Source: Mycobacterium pinniadriaticum (GTDB lineage Bacteria > Actinomycetota > Actinomycetes > Mycobacteriales > Mycobacteriaceae). Taken from it: 64,000 bases of DNA. Both the position numbers and the translations under genes were made by a program. This document shows, piece after piece, positions 26,853 through 36,345 of the stretch. Numbering within the stretch: the first letter of the stretch is position 1; each line of letters starts with the position of its first letter. A model generated the notes under the pieces. It saw only the letters and a program-made list of their open reading frames with translations. It ran no database searches and was not told the origin of the DNA. The DNA lies in the NCBI RefSeq assembly GCF_026242045.1, contig NZ_JAPJDO010000011.1, positions 62,001 through 126,000 on the forward strand, read 5' to 3'.

Positions 26853-29800
26853 CTAGGCGGCCTTGCCGCTCTTCTTCGCGCCGTGACCGGACCGGCCGGA
26901 CGACTTCTTCGACGACGTGGATCCCTTGGTGGAGCTGCCACTCTTGGCCGAGGTACCGCTCTTGGCCGAAGCGCCCGCCGAGGCCGAAGCCGAGGCATCC
27001 GAGGATCCCTTTGCCGACACCTTCGGCAGCGACACCTTCGGCGGCGCAGGCAACGACACCTTGGGCAGCGACACCTTCGGCGGGGCAGGCAACGACGCCG
27101 CCGGAGCGTCGGCCGACGATGGCGAACTCTCGGCGGCCTTCGTCGGGGTGGTCGCGGCGGGAGCGTCCTTGACCTTCAACGACACTGTCGGCGCGTTGCC
27201 GGCAATACTCGTCGCCGTGTCGTTCACACTCGTCACGGCGGATCCTGCCGCAGCACTGGCTGCCGCGAGGGTCGCCGCGCCGGTACTGCCGCCCACGTCG
27301 ATGCCGCCACCGATGTGAATGCCACCGATGTTGATGTTGATCGCCGCCGACAGACCGGCGTTGATCGACTTCGCCAGAGCAGTCAACTGCGCACTGATGT
27401 GTGCACCCGCTGTCGCCAACGCGTTCACGACAGCCTCCGGCGACGGCAGTGTCGACAGCGCGGTGCGAATCGCGGTGTCCAGGGCAGCGCCGCCCACAAT
27501 CAGCCCGTTGTTGAGGGCACCGATGAGGGCATTGCCCGCTGCCACACCGGCATTCAGTCCGGCCGTCAACAGCGCCGCGCCGTTGTTGAACACGTCCTGT
27601 GCAACCTCCAAGCCGCCACCGAGCGCGCCGGTGAGCGCGTCAACGAATACTTCCGGGCTCGGGAAGTTCGCCACTGCCGCGTTGAACGCTGCGGCCAGTT
27701 CGACACCACCGTTGGCCAGCGCATCGATGATCGCCTGTGCCCCATCGAGATTCACGTTCAGCGCGGCCTGCAGTGCCAACGCGAGGTTGACGTTGATGTT
27801 ACCGATGGCATCGACCAGCGCGTTGATGAAGGCTTGCGGATTCGGGAAGCTCTCCAGAGCTGCCTGGAACGCCGCGAACAGTGCGCTTCCGCCGTCGCCG
27901 AGCGCAGCGATGACTGACTGGAAGGCGGTCGATCCGGCTGCGATTCCGGCCCGGATCGTCTCCCCCAGCTGACCCGTCAACGTCGTCAGCGTGTTGGTCA
28001 GGATGCCCAGGGTCGGGTTGATCGCCGCCAACGCATTGGCGAAGGCCTCGACGAATGCCTGCGGGCTGGGGAAGTTGGCCAGCGCGGCGTTGAATGCCGC
28101 AGCCAGAGTCGCCCCGCCCGAGACCAGCGCGTCGACGAAGCCCTGCAGGCCATCAACGCCGAGGCTGAGCGCGGCCTGCAGCGCCAGACCCAGGTTGACG
28201 TCGATATTGCCGAACGCCGCAACCAGGGCATTGAAGAACGCCGCCGGGTTCGGGAACGCCTCCAGAACTGCCTGGAACGCCGCGGCCAGAGCACTCGCGG
28301 GATTACCGAGCGCATCAAGCAACGCCTGGAAACCGGTGAGCCCGGCCGCAATTCCCGCCTGGATCGTCTCGTTGAGCTGACCGGTGAACGTGGTGAACGC
28401 ATTCGCGAGCACGCCGAGGGTCGGGTTGATCGCGGCCAGTGCGCCGGTGAATGCGTCGACGAAGGCCTGCGGGGACGGGAAGTTGGCCAGCGCGGCATTG
28501 AACGCCGCCGCCAACGTCGCCCCACCGGAGACCAGCGCATCGACGAAGCCCTGCAGGCCATTGACACTCAGATCCAGCGCCGCCTGAAGAGCCAGCCCGA
28601 GATTGACGTCGATACTCGAAAACGCCTGCACCAACGCGCTGAAGAACGCCTGCGGATTCGGGAACGCCGCCAGCGCCGCCTGGAACGCTGCCGCCAACGC
28701 ACTACCCCCATCACTGAGCGCATTGAGCATGGCCTGGAACCCGGTCAGCCCGGCGGCGATTCCCGCTCGGATCGTGGCACCCAGCTCGCCGGTCAGATTC
28801 GTGACCGCATTCGCCAGGATGCCCAGGGTCGGGTTGATCGCGGCCAGTGCGCCGGTGAGTGCGTCGACGAAGGCCTGCGGGGACGGGAAGTTGGCCAGCG
28901 CGGCATTGAACGCCGCGGCCAGAGTCGCCCCACCGGAGACCAGCGCATCGACGAAGCCCTGCAGGCCATCAACGCCGAGGCTGAGCGCGGCCTGCAGCGC
29001 CAGACCCAGGTTGACGTCGATATTGCCGAACGCCGCAACCAGGGCATTGAAGAACGCCGCCGGGTTCGGGAACGCCTCCAGAACTGCCTGGAACGCCGCG
29101 GCCAGAGCACTCGCGGGATTACCGAGCGCATCAAGCAACGCCTGGAAACCGGTGAGCCCGGCCGCAATTCCCGCCTGGATCGTCTCGTTGAGCTGACCGG
29201 TGAAGGTCGTGAAGGCGTCGGCGAGGATGCCCAGCGTCGGATTGATCGCCGCGAATGCCCCGACAAGTGCATCGACGAATGCCTGCGGGCTGGGGAAGTT
29301 GGCGAGCGCGGCGTTGAACGCCGCGGCCAGAGTCGCCCCGCCCGAGACCAGCGCGTCGACGAAGCCCTGCAGCCCCTGGACGCCGACATTGAGCGCGGCC
29401 TGCAGCGCCAGACCCAGGTTGACGTCGATATTGGTGAACGCCGCAACCAGGGCGTTGAAGAACGCCGCCGGGTTCGGGAACGCCTCCAGAACTGCCTGGA
29501 ACGCTGCGGCCAGAGCACTCGCGGGATTACCGAGCGCATTAAGCAACGCCTGGAAACCGGTGAGCCCGGCCGCAATTCCGGCCCGGATGGTGTCGGCCAA
29601 CTGTCCGGTGAAGGTGGTGAAGGCCGTGGCCAAAGCGCCCAGAGCCGGGTTGATCGCCGCGAGCGCACCATTGAGTGCTGCGACGAACGCGGCCGGTGAC
29701 GGGAAGGCCGCCAATGCGGCGTTGAACGCCGCAGCCAACGTCGCCCCGCCGGAGACCAGCGCGTCGACGAAACCCTGCAACCCGGTGACACTCAGATCCA

Positions 29801-30677
29801 GCGCCGCCTGCAGGGCAAGCCCGAGATTGACATCGATATTGCTGAAGGCCGCGACCAGCGCGTTGAAGAACGCCGCCGGGTTCGGGAACGCCTCCAGAAC
29901 TGCCTGGAACGCCGCGGCCAGAGCACTTGCGGGATTACCGAGCGCATTGAGCAGCGCCTGGAAACCGGTGAGCCCGGCCGCAATTCCGGCCTGGATGGTG
30001 TCAGCCAGCTGGCCGGTGAAGGTCGTCAGCGCACTGCTCAGGATGCCCAGGGTCGGGTTGATCGCCGCAAGCGCATCGGTGAGCGCCGCCACGAAAGCCG
30101 CCGGCGACGGGAACGCGGCGACCGCGGCGTTGAACGCCGCGGCCAGTGCTGCCCCGCCTGCGATCAGCGCGTTGGCCAGATCCGCTGCACCCTGGATGCT
30201 CACGTTGAGCGCGGCCTGGATGGCCAGCCCGAGGTTGACATCGATGGTGCCGAATGCCGCAACCAGCGCGCTGATGAACGCTTGCGGGTTGGGGAACTCG
30301 GCCAGAGCGTTGTCGACCGCCTGGGCGAGCGTGCTGCCGCCGTTGAGTAGACCGTCGACGACGGACTGCAACGCGGTGTTGCCCGAACCGATGCCGGAGA
30401 TCAGAGCGGCTTGAAGCGCGTCACCCAGTTGAGTGATCGCGGTGTCGGCCGCACCGTTGAGCGCATTGAGCCCGCCGCGCAGTCCGTTCCAGCCGTCGTT
30501 GATCGCCTGGATGACGTCGGTGAGCGAGGACAGGGACACGTCGGCCAGAGCCGATAGCGCCCGATCTTGTGCCAGGTGCAGGTTTGGCGGTGTCACCTGA
30601 ACAGGCGCCAGCGCAATAGCGCTCGCACCGAAGACTGCCACCCCGGCGGTCAGATATGACCGAACAGCAACGTCCAT
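26853..30677 (-). CDS. Giant secreted Ala-rich repeat protein
   Basis: 1274-residue protein. An N-terminal signal sequence (MDVAVRSYLTAGVAVFGASA to about residue 30) resembles that of mycobacterial GjpA-like envelope proteins. Residues about 128-1080 are seven repeats of 136 residues, each with FPNPxAFxxALVAAF, NIDVNLGLALQAAL, GATLAAAFNAALA, FPSPxAFV, INPTLG and AGIAAGLTGFQALL. The repeats look amphipathic-helical and are poor in charge. The C-terminus is Pro/Lys (KVSLPKVSLPAPP) then a Ser/Ala/Lys tail ending KKSGKAA, which could bind the wall or anionic polymers. It is not a PE-PGRS protein (no PE domain, no GGAGG repeats). GAAGGGA precedes the ATG. Function unknown; surface localisation is inferred. 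Confidence 0.85.
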   Translation of the reverse strand: MDVAVRSYLTAGVAVFGASAIALAPVQVTPPNLHLAQDRALSALADVSLSSLTDVIQAINDGWNGLRGGLNALNGAADTAITQLGDALQAALISGIGSGNTALQSVVDGLLNGGSTLAQAVDNALAEFPNPQAFISALVAAFGTIDVNLGLAIQAALNVSIQGAADLANALIAGGAALAAAFNAAVAAFPSPAAFVAALTDALAAINPTLGILSSALTTFTGQLADTIQAGIAAGLTGFQALLNALGNPASALAAAFQAVLEAFPNPAAFFNALVAAFSNIDVNLGLALQAALDLSVTGLQGFVDALVSGGATLAAAFNAALAAFPSPAAFVAALNGALAAINPALGALATAFTTFTGQLADTIRAGIAAGLTGFQALLNALGNPASALAAAFQAVLEAFPNPAAFFNALVAAFTNIDVNLGLALQAALNVGVQGLQGFVDALVSGGATLAAAFNAALANFPSPQAFVDALVGAFAAINPTLGILADAFTTFTGQLNETIQAGIAAGLTGFQALLDALGNPASALAAAFQAVLEAFPNPAAFFNALVAAFGNIDVNLGLALQAALSLGVDGLQGFVDALVSGGATLAAAFNAALANFPSPQAFVDALTGALAAINPTLGILANAVTNLTGELGATIRAGIAAGLTGFQAMLNALSDGGSALAAAFQAALAAFPNPQAFFSALVQAFSSIDVNLGLALQAALDLSVNGLQGFVDALVSGGATLAAAFNAALANFPSPQAFVDAFTGALAAINPTLGVLANAFTTFTGQLNETIQAGIAAGLTGFQALLDALGNPASALAAAFQAVLEAFPNPAAFFNALVAAFGNIDVNLGLALQAALSLGVDGLQGFVDALVSGGATLAAAFNAALANFPSPQAFVEAFANALAAINPTLGILTNTLTTLTGQLGETIRAGIAAGSTAFQSVIAALGDGGSALFAAFQAALESFPNPQAFINALVDAIGNINVNLALALQAALNVNLDGAQAIIDALANGGVELAAAFNAAVANFPSPEVFVDALTGALGGGLEVAQDVFNNGAALLTAGLNAGVAAGNALIGALNNGLIVGGAALDTAIRTALSTLPSPEAVVNALATAGAHISAQLTALAKSINAGLSAAININIGGIHIGGGIDVGGSTGAATLAAASAAAGSAVTSVNDTATSIAGNAPTVSLKVKDAPAATTPTKAAESSPSSADAPAASLPAPPKVSLPKVSLPAPPKVSLPKVSAKGSSDASASASAGASAKSGTSAKSGSSTKGSTSSKKSSGRSGHGAKKSGKAA
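27016..27093. repeat. Two tandem 39-bp repeats
   Basis: Two near-identical 39-bp units encode PAPPKVSLPKVSL-type 13-residue repeats in the C-terminal linker of the giant repeat protein. Confidence 0.85.
27441..30296. repeat. Seven 408-bp repeats within the giant protein gene
   Basis: Period is 408 bp (136 codons). Units four and six are identical over roughly 250 bp (for example 28145-28388 against 28961-29204, exactly 816 bp apart), while outer units are more diverged. This indicates recent internal duplication or gene conversion. Confidence 0.88.
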
Positions 30678-31681
30678 GACTATCCCTTCAAATGGCTGAT
30701 CCCCGATAGGCGCGAACTTACCTGAGAAGAACCTAAGTAGCCAAGCGAACTGCTCTCAGCTTTTTTAGCTAACTGCGTCAATTCTCTGCACGGAGTCTTG
30801 CCATTTGCCGATTAGGGATTAACCACAATTATTTGACGTCCGCGCATACAAATAAGCAGCAAAGAATCACGCGTCTGCTGTTCACTCCGCACGCTGGGGT
30901 GACGGCCGGGCTGCACGCGTAGCGGCCTTCGCCGCCAATCGGCATGGTCAAGCGCGTCGGCCAGAGCGGCCGGCCGAGCCCGCCGCCGATCGTCGAGGGA
31001 AGGGAGCCGTCGGGCGCACGCCATGCGCTCGAGACTGGGATAGCAAGCAATCCGAAAACGTTGGCGCTCCGCAGTTGTGTTCGCCATCGCAGCCGCACTG
31101 CACGCCCGGGTTCGGAACAAAATGATGGTGATTCGCGGGCACGACACGCCGGATCGACCGGCCGCGCCATCCGGTCGCGGAGCCTCGAGAGGCCCCGTGC
31201 ACCCGGCTTTCGACACGTTTGCAGGGCGTGGTTTGAACCACGCGGCGGATGGGAATATTGCGACCGGCGCGTTTTTCGACGTCATCACGAAGAGGGCGCG
31301 CGCATAGCGTCGCCAGGACCCGATACCCAAGTCGCTTTTCCCTGCTAGCGGGCAGATGTATATTCGCTGTGCGAGTTAATCCTGCAGTATCCACCTTGCA
31401 GATATAATTAGCTGCAGCGATTCGCGTGCACACCTGCCTGTGCTTTACCATAGAAAATCATGAGAGTCGACTGCCGGCGCCAAATTCCAGTCAGCAAACA
31501 CCAGTGAACGCCACGCCGACAGCCTTTCACCGTCTCGCTCCCGCGGAAGGTACCTCGTGTACCCACCGCGGAGCGCAATCGACGGCTAGGCAGAAAAGCC
31601 ACTAACAGGCGTGCATCCCCATGTCTCGCGACAGCGGCCAAGACGCGGAACGGCAATTGACCGAGCTGACGCGGATGCTCT
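30678..31681. other. About 1 kb without a supported gene
   Basis: Frames here give only Arg-rich, non-conserved-looking peptides. The stretch is noticeably more AT-rich than its surroundings, especially 30700-30860 and 31330-31460, where a TATAAT occurs near 31401. It must contain the promoter of the giant repeat protein (ribosome site GAAGGGA just upstream of 30677). No operator copy and no clear RNA gene was found. Confidence 0.6.
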
Positions 31682-32860
31682 CTACTTCCCGCGCGGCAGA
31701 CCCAGAACCTGCTGGGCGATGATGTTGCGCTGAATCTCCGACGTACCCCCGGCGATCGTTCCCGAGAAGCTCCGGGCATGCCGCTCGAACCAGCTGGCGA
31801 AATAGTGATCGAGATTCATGTGCGCATACGGCCCGGTGCTCGACGGGTGGACCAGACCGTCGGAACCCGCTGCCGCGAGCGCGTACTCGGAAGCGCGCAG
31901 TTCTGCCTCGGACCCGAACAGCTTGACCACCGACACCGACGCCATATCGGATTCGCCACGCGCCGCCTTGGCCAGCCCGGAGGAACCCATCAGACGCAGC
32001 GCCTGGTAATCCATGATCATCGAGGCGTACTGATCTTTCTCCAGCGGTGTCCGCGGCTCGAAGTCACCGATCATGTTGGCGATCCGATCGGCGAACCCCA
32101 GCCACATCATCGTCCGTTCGTGGCCGAGTGACCCGTTGGCCACTCCCCAGCCGCCGTTGAGCGGTCCGACGAGGTTCTCGGCGGGAACCCGCACATCGGT
32201 GAAGAACACCTCGTTGAAATCCTTGTCGTCCACCCCGCAGATTGAGGCGAACGGCCGGCACACCACTCCGGGCAGATCGGTCGGGATGATCAGCACGCTG
32301 ATGCCCTTGTGCTTCGGCGCGTCCGGGTCGGTGCGGACGAAGGTCAACAGGAAGTCGGCATCGTGCGCACCGGAGGTCCACACCTTCTGGCCGTTGACCA
32401 CGAAATGGTCGCCGTCGCGGACTGCGCGGGTCCGCAGCGAGGCCAGATCCGATCCTGCGCTCGGCTCGCTCATGCCCAGCGACGCGGTTTTTTCACCCTT
32501 GAGCACCGGCACCGCCCAGCGGTGCTTCTGTTCATCGGATCCGAACGAGATCAGTGAGGCCGCAACGATATTGACGCCCTGCGGGTTGAAGCTGTGATAG
32601 ATCCGGCGCCGGCAGAGTTCCTCGAGATGGACGAACTGCTGCAGGATCGTCGCGTTGCGGCCACCGAACTCGGGCGGCTGGGCCGGCAGCAACCAGCCGT
32701 TGTCGAACAACAGACGTTGCCAACGCCGCGCCCAGTCCGGCATGTGTGAGACCGACCTCGGCCGCTCCAGAGTCTCGGCCTCGGTGGGCAGATTGGCGTC
32801 GAGGAACGCACTGAACTCGTCGCGGAACGACTCGACGTCGGGATCGAATGAAAGCTGCAT
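31682..32860 (-). CDS. Acyl-CoA dehydrogenase, large subunit of a heteromeric pair
   Basis: 392-residue acyl-CoA dehydrogenase. FAD/substrate motifs LGMSEPSAGSDLASL and FVVNGQKVWTSGAHDADF are intact, and the C-terminus has SFSGTIAGGTSEIQRNIIAQQVLGLP. It directly abuts a shorter, diverged dehydrogenase gene; such pairs in mycobacteria form alpha2beta2 enzymes acting on bulky, often steroid-like CoA thioesters. The stop of the partner is contiguous with this ATG. Substrate unknown. Confidence 0.92.
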   Translation of the reverse strand: MQLSFDPDVESFRDEFSAFLDANLPTEAETLERPRSVSHMPDWARRWQRLLFDNGWLLPAQPPEFGGRNATILQQFVHLEELCRRRIYHSFNPQGVNIVAASLISFGSDEQKHRWAVPVLKGEKTASLGMSEPSAGSDLASLRTRAVRDGDHFVVNGQKVWTSGAHDADFLLTFVRTDPDAPKHKGISVLIIPTDLPGVVCRPFASICGVDDKDFNEVFFTDVRVPAENLVGPLNGGWGVANGSLGHERTMMWLGFADRIANMIGDFEPRTPLEKDQYASMIMDYQALRLMGSSGLAKAARGESDMASVSVVKLFGSEAELRASEYALAAAGSDGLVHPSSTGPYAHMNLDHYFASWFERHARSFSGTIAGGTSEIQRNIIAQQVLGLPRGK

Positions 32861-33853
32861 CTACAGTTCCCTGTACTCCTCGGCGATGATGGCGCGGTGG
32901 TCGGCGGCACCGCCCAGCATGAGTTCGCCTGCCTTGGCGCGCTTGAGCGCGAACTGGACGTCGTTTTCCCAGGTGAAGCCCATCGCCCCGAAGAGTTGCA
33001 GGCCATGGCGAAACACCACCGATTGACAGTCGCCCGCCGCGGCCTTCGCCATCGCGGCGGCCAGCCGCCGGCGCGGGTCGTCGGCGCTGATCGTGAGCGC
33101 CGCAAAGTACGACAGGGCACGAGCCCGTTCGATCGCGACGTGCATATCGACCGCCTTGTGCTGCACGGCCTGGAAGGAGCCGATCGGGACCCCGAACTGG
33201 TGACGGTCCCGCACGTGCTGCAGGGCCAGGTCGAGAATGCGCTGACAGGCGCCGACCGTGGTGACCGCCATGCCGGTCAACGCGATATGGCGGGCGCGTT
33301 CGGGATCGGTGTGCACCCGATCGTCATCGGAGACGTGCACGCCGGGAAGGGTCACGTCGGCGATGTGCAATACCGGGTCGAAAGCCGGGATGCGGGTGAC
33401 GGCGGCGGCGGCGGCCTCGACGAGGAACACTCCGCCGTCGGTCACCACGGCCAGTTTCTGCGCCCGATCGGCATCGAGCACGTAGCGGGCGGTTCCGGAC
33501 AGCACCCACCCGTCGGCATCCCGATGAGCGGTGACACCGTCGAACACCGCAGTGCCCGCCTGCTGTGGGTCGTAGCGATCACCGGCCAGCGGCGCGTATT
33601 GCGTCAGGGTGGCCAGGAACGGCGTCGGGTCGGTGACCCGGCCGAACTCCTCGAGCACGATCGCGAGTTCGACCGCGTTCTCCGGATCGGCGAGTTCGGT
33701 CCACCCCGCGTCGATGTAGGACTCCCACAAGGGGGTCGGGTCGACCCCGTCCTCGGCGATCCCGCGGATCAGCGAGGCCGGGCACTGCTTGGCCACCGCG
33801 TCGCGCACGGTGTCCTGCCACAACCGCTGATCAGCATCGAATTCCAATAGCAC
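32861..33853 (-). CDS. Acyl-CoA dehydrogenase-like, small subunit of a heteromeric pair
   Basis: 330-residue, shorter and diverged acyl-CoA dehydrogenase: the N-terminal helical domain is reduced, the middle domain (about 95-190) is poorly conserved, and the C-terminal helices are clear (RHQFGVPIGSFQAVQHKAVDMHVAIERA, then QLFGAMGFTWENDVQFALKRAK). This matches the non-catalytic or FAD-sharing half of alpha2beta2 dehydrogenases. The ATG at 33853 faces the divergent amidohydrolase unit; a weak TTCTC-type site lies at 33889-33903. Confidence 0.88.
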   Translation of the reverse strand: MLLEFDADQRLWQDTVRDAVAKQCPASLIRGIAEDGVDPTPLWESYIDAGWTELADPENAVELAIVLEEFGRVTDPTPFLATLTQYAPLAGDRYDPQQAGTAVFDGVTAHRDADGWVLSGTARYVLDADRAQKLAVVTDGGVFLVEAAAAAVTRIPAFDPVLHIADVTLPGVHVSDDDRVHTDPERARHIALTGMAVTTVGACQRILDLALQHVRDRHQFGVPIGSFQAVQHKAVDMHVAIERARALSYFAALTISADDPRRRLAAAMAKAAAGDCQSVVFRHGLQLFGAMGFTWENDVQFALKRAKAGELMLGGAADHRAIIAEEYREL

Positions 33854-33993
33854 CCGCTGTCTCCTGCCCGGATGGGACCGATGTGAATGGAAATCGAATT
33901 CTCCATTCGTGCGTCACCGGTTCTCCCTAGACGGTATCGCACTCTACCGGCTGATTTGCTTGCTGCCTACGGTCGGTTGAGGCAGAGTGGTAA

Positions 33994-34029
33994 TGAGGTT
34001 CTACTCTCAATCGCGAGAACAGTATTCTT
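33994..34029. promoter_or_regulatory. Paired operators before the amidohydrolase unit
   Basis: GAGAACAGTATTCTT (34015-34029) is a strong copy of the palindrome; TGAGGTTCTACTCTC (33994-34008) is a weaker one whose right half matches that of the site at 60401. Centres are 21 bp apart, the same as before the TetR gene at 60468. TATTCT at 34023-34028 is a -10 candidate for the plus-strand operon. Confidence 0.75.
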
Positions 34030-34082
34030 GCCGATGAAGAACTCGCATTTACACTGGGATAGATCACCGGAAGGTGGGTTTG

Positions 34083-35174
34083 GTGATAGAGCACCGCGAT
34101 GGGACAACGACGCCCGTGATCGACGCGAGCGTGCACATCTTCTTCGGGTCGACCCCTGAGTTGCGCGGCGTGATGCGGGAACCGTTCACGAGTCGCGGAT
34201 TCCCCGACTACGAGATGGACTGGTACGGCGCCCCCGGTGGCGAGTACCTCGAAGGAACCCGCGGGCCGGACCGGCAGTACCCGGGATCCGACCCGGCGTT
34301 CGTCGCTCAGCAGCTGTTCACCGATCGCGGCGTCGATGTCGCCGTCTTGCACCCGATGACCCGAGGCGTCATGCCCGACCGCCACCTGGGTACCGCCATC
34401 GCGGCCGCCCACAACGAAATGATGGTCTCGCGCTGGCTGGAGCATCCCGAATTCGGCGAGCGATTCCGTGGCACCATCCGGATCAACCCCGACGACATCG
34501 CCGGCGCGCTACGCGAGATCGACAAGTACAAAGACCACCCACGGGTGGTGCAGATCGGCATCCCGCTACAGTCCCGCGAGCTCTACGGCAAGCCGCAGTT
34601 CTGGGAGCTATGGGAGGCCGCGGTGGCCGCCGGACTGCCGGTGACCACACATATCGAGGTAGGCGAGGGCATCGCGAACCCGCCGACGCCCAATGGGCAC
34701 CCCCGCACGTTCGAGCAGTACCTGGGCTTCATGTCGCTCAACTACGTGTACCACCTGCTCAACATGATCGCCGAGGGTGTATTCGAGCGGTGGCCCGACC
34801 TGAAGTTCGTGTGGGCCGACGGCGGCGGCGACTTCGTGACACCGTTCATCTGGCGAATGGATTGCTTTGGCAGGCCGCACCTCGAGCAGACCCCGTGGGC
34901 GCCGAAGATGCCCAGCGACTATCTGCCCGGCCACGTCTACTTCATCCACAACAGCCTCGACGGCCCCGGAGATGCTGCGTTCGCCGACGAATGGCTGTCC
35001 TTCACCGGCAAGGACGACATGCTGATGTTCGGTTCGAGCTACCCGCACTGGCACTGCGGCGACGTCCGCGAGCTCCCCGCCGCGTGGACGGCCGAGCAGC
35101 GCGAGAAGGTGTGCTGGCGCAATGCTGCGCAGCTCTATGGCATAGACATTCCGGCCGGCGTGACCGCACAGTAG
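34083..35174 (+). CDS. Amidohydrolase-2 family protein with altered metal site
   Basis: 363-residue protein of the amidohydrolase-2 (ACMSD/resorcylate-decarboxylase-like) family. Visible blocks: VIDASVHIFFG at the N-terminus, TTHIEVGEG, FVWADGGGDFVTPFIWRMD and FGSSYPHWHCGD. The Asp in the usual SDYPH block is Ser here (SSYPH), and the first His of DxHxH is also Ser, so metal binding is doubtful. The neighbouring paralogue retains the Asp. GTG at 34083 is chosen because GGAAGG lies eight bases upstream; an earlier GTG at 34074 overlaps that site. First gene of the plus-strand operon. Confidence 0.85.
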   Translation: MIEHRDGTTTPVIDASVHIFFGSTPELRGVMREPFTSRGFPDYEMDWYGAPGGEYLEGTRGPDRQYPGSDPAFVAQQLFTDRGVDVAVLHPMTRGVMPDRHLGTAIAAAHNEMMVSRWLEHPEFGERFRGTIRINPDDIAGALREIDKYKDHPRVVQIGIPLQSRELYGKPQFWELWEAAVAAGLPVTTHIEVGEGIANPPTPNGHPRTFEQYLGFMSLNYVYHLLNMIAEGVFERWPDLKFVWADGGGDFVTPFIWRMDCFGRPHLEQTPWAPKMPSDYLPGHVYFIHNSLDGPGDAAFADEWLSFTGKDDMLMFGSSYPHWHCGDVRELPAAWTAEQREKVCWRNAAQLYGIDIPAGVTAQ

Positions 35175-35195
35175 ACGTGAGCTAAGGAGACCCCG

Positions 35196-36341
35196 ATGAC
35201 CCTGACACACATCCAGGATCGAGTCGCACCCGCCGAGCGCAAGGCCATCCGCTGCGTCGACTCCGACGTCCACCCGGTTCCGCGCCGCGGCGTGCTCCAG
35301 CAGTACATCCCCGAGCCGCTGCGGAGCAAGTACTTCATGAACCACCGGGTCGGCGAGCTGATCTACTATGACGCGCCCGACTACGCGCACGCCTACGCGA
35401 TGCGCGTCGACACCTTCCCCCCGGACGGCGAATTCGCTTGCAGCGACCCCGACATGGCGTTCCGGCAGGCCATTATGGAGGCGGGTGCCGACATCGCGGT
35501 GCTGGAGCCGACACATGGCGCCTGCCGGCTCCCGGAAGCAACGGCAGCCCTTTCCTATGCACTCAACAGCTGGCAGGCCGAGCACTGGCTGGACAGCAAG
35601 AACAACTGGCACGAACGTTGGCGGGGTTCGATCTGCGTGGCGATCGAGGAACCGCAAGGCGCGGCCGACGAGATCGAGAAGTGGGCCGGCCATCCCTATA
35701 TGGCTCAGGTCCTCATCCACGCCGAGCCTCGGCCGTCGTGGGGTGATCCCAAGTACGACCCGATCTGGCAGGCCGCCACCAAGAACGACATCACGGTGAG
35801 CTGTCATCTGGGCCGCGGCGTGTACGAAACGCTCCCGATGCCACCGGTCGGCTTGCCCAGCTACAACCACGACTTCATGGTCAGCTACTCGCTAACCGCG
35901 ATCAACCAGGTGATGAGCCTGGTCTTCGACGGGGTGTTCGACCGCTACCCCACCCTGCGCATCGTGTTCGTCGAGCACGCCTTCAACTGGATCCTGCCGC
36001 TGATGTGGCGGATGGACGCCATCTACGAGGCACGTAAGCCCTGGATGGACATCAAGCGCAAACCGTCCGAGTACGTCAAGGACCACATCAAATTCACCAC
36101 CCAGCCACTGGACTACCCCGAGGACAAGACCGAACTCCTGCGGGCCTTCGAGTGGATGGAATGCGAAAAGATCCTGCTGTTCTCCTCCGACTACCCGCAC
36201 TGGACCTTCGACGACCCACGCTGGCTGGTCAAACACTTACCCGAACACGCCCGGGAAGCGGTCATGTTCCGCAACGGGATCGAAACGTACAAGCTGCCCG
36301 ACACCGTTCCGGCCATCGAAGGCCAGACGCGGGTTTTCTGA
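35196..36341 (+). CDS. Amidohydrolase-2 family protein (probable decarboxylase or hydrolase)
   Basis: 381-residue amidohydrolase-2 protein with IRCVDSDVHPVPRRG, VSCHLGRG, IVFVEHAFNWILPLMWRMD and the intact LFSSDYPHWTFD block. Family members decarboxylate or hydrolyse ring-derived acids using a metal. It follows its paralogue by 21 bp; the two may form a hetero-oligomer in which this subunit is catalytic (inference). The ATG at 35196 has AAGGAGA upstream. Confidence 0.88.
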   Translation: MTLTHIQDRVAPAERKAIRCVDSDVHPVPRRGVLQQYIPEPLRSKYFMNHRVGELIYYDAPDYAHAYAMRVDTFPPDGEFACSDPDMAFRQAIMEAGADIAVLEPTHGACRLPEATAALSYALNSWQAEHWLDSKNNWHERWRGSICVAIEEPQGAADEIEKWAGHPYMAQVLIHAEPRPSWGDPKYDPIWQAATKNDITVSCHLGRGVYETLPMPPVGLPSYNHDFMVSYSLTAINQVMSLVFDGVFDRYPTLRIVFVEHAFNWILPLMWRMDAIYEARKPWMDIKRKPSEYVKDHIKFTTQPLDYPEDKTELLRAFEWMECEKILLFSSDYPHWTFDDPRWLVKHLPEHAREAVMFRNGIETYKLPDTVPAIEGQTRVF

Positions 36342-36345
36342 ACAG

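Noticed and set aside
26853..30677. Giant repeat protein as a PE-PGRS protein
   Set aside because: It has no N-terminal PE domain and no Gly-Gly-Ala repeats; the unit is a 136-residue Ala/Phe/Asn-rich repeat with a cleavable signal sequence.
30812..31779. Several overlapping open frames in the gap upstream of the giant gene
   Set aside because: Their translations are Arg-rich and low in recognisable structure, overlap on both strands and have no convincing ribosome sites.
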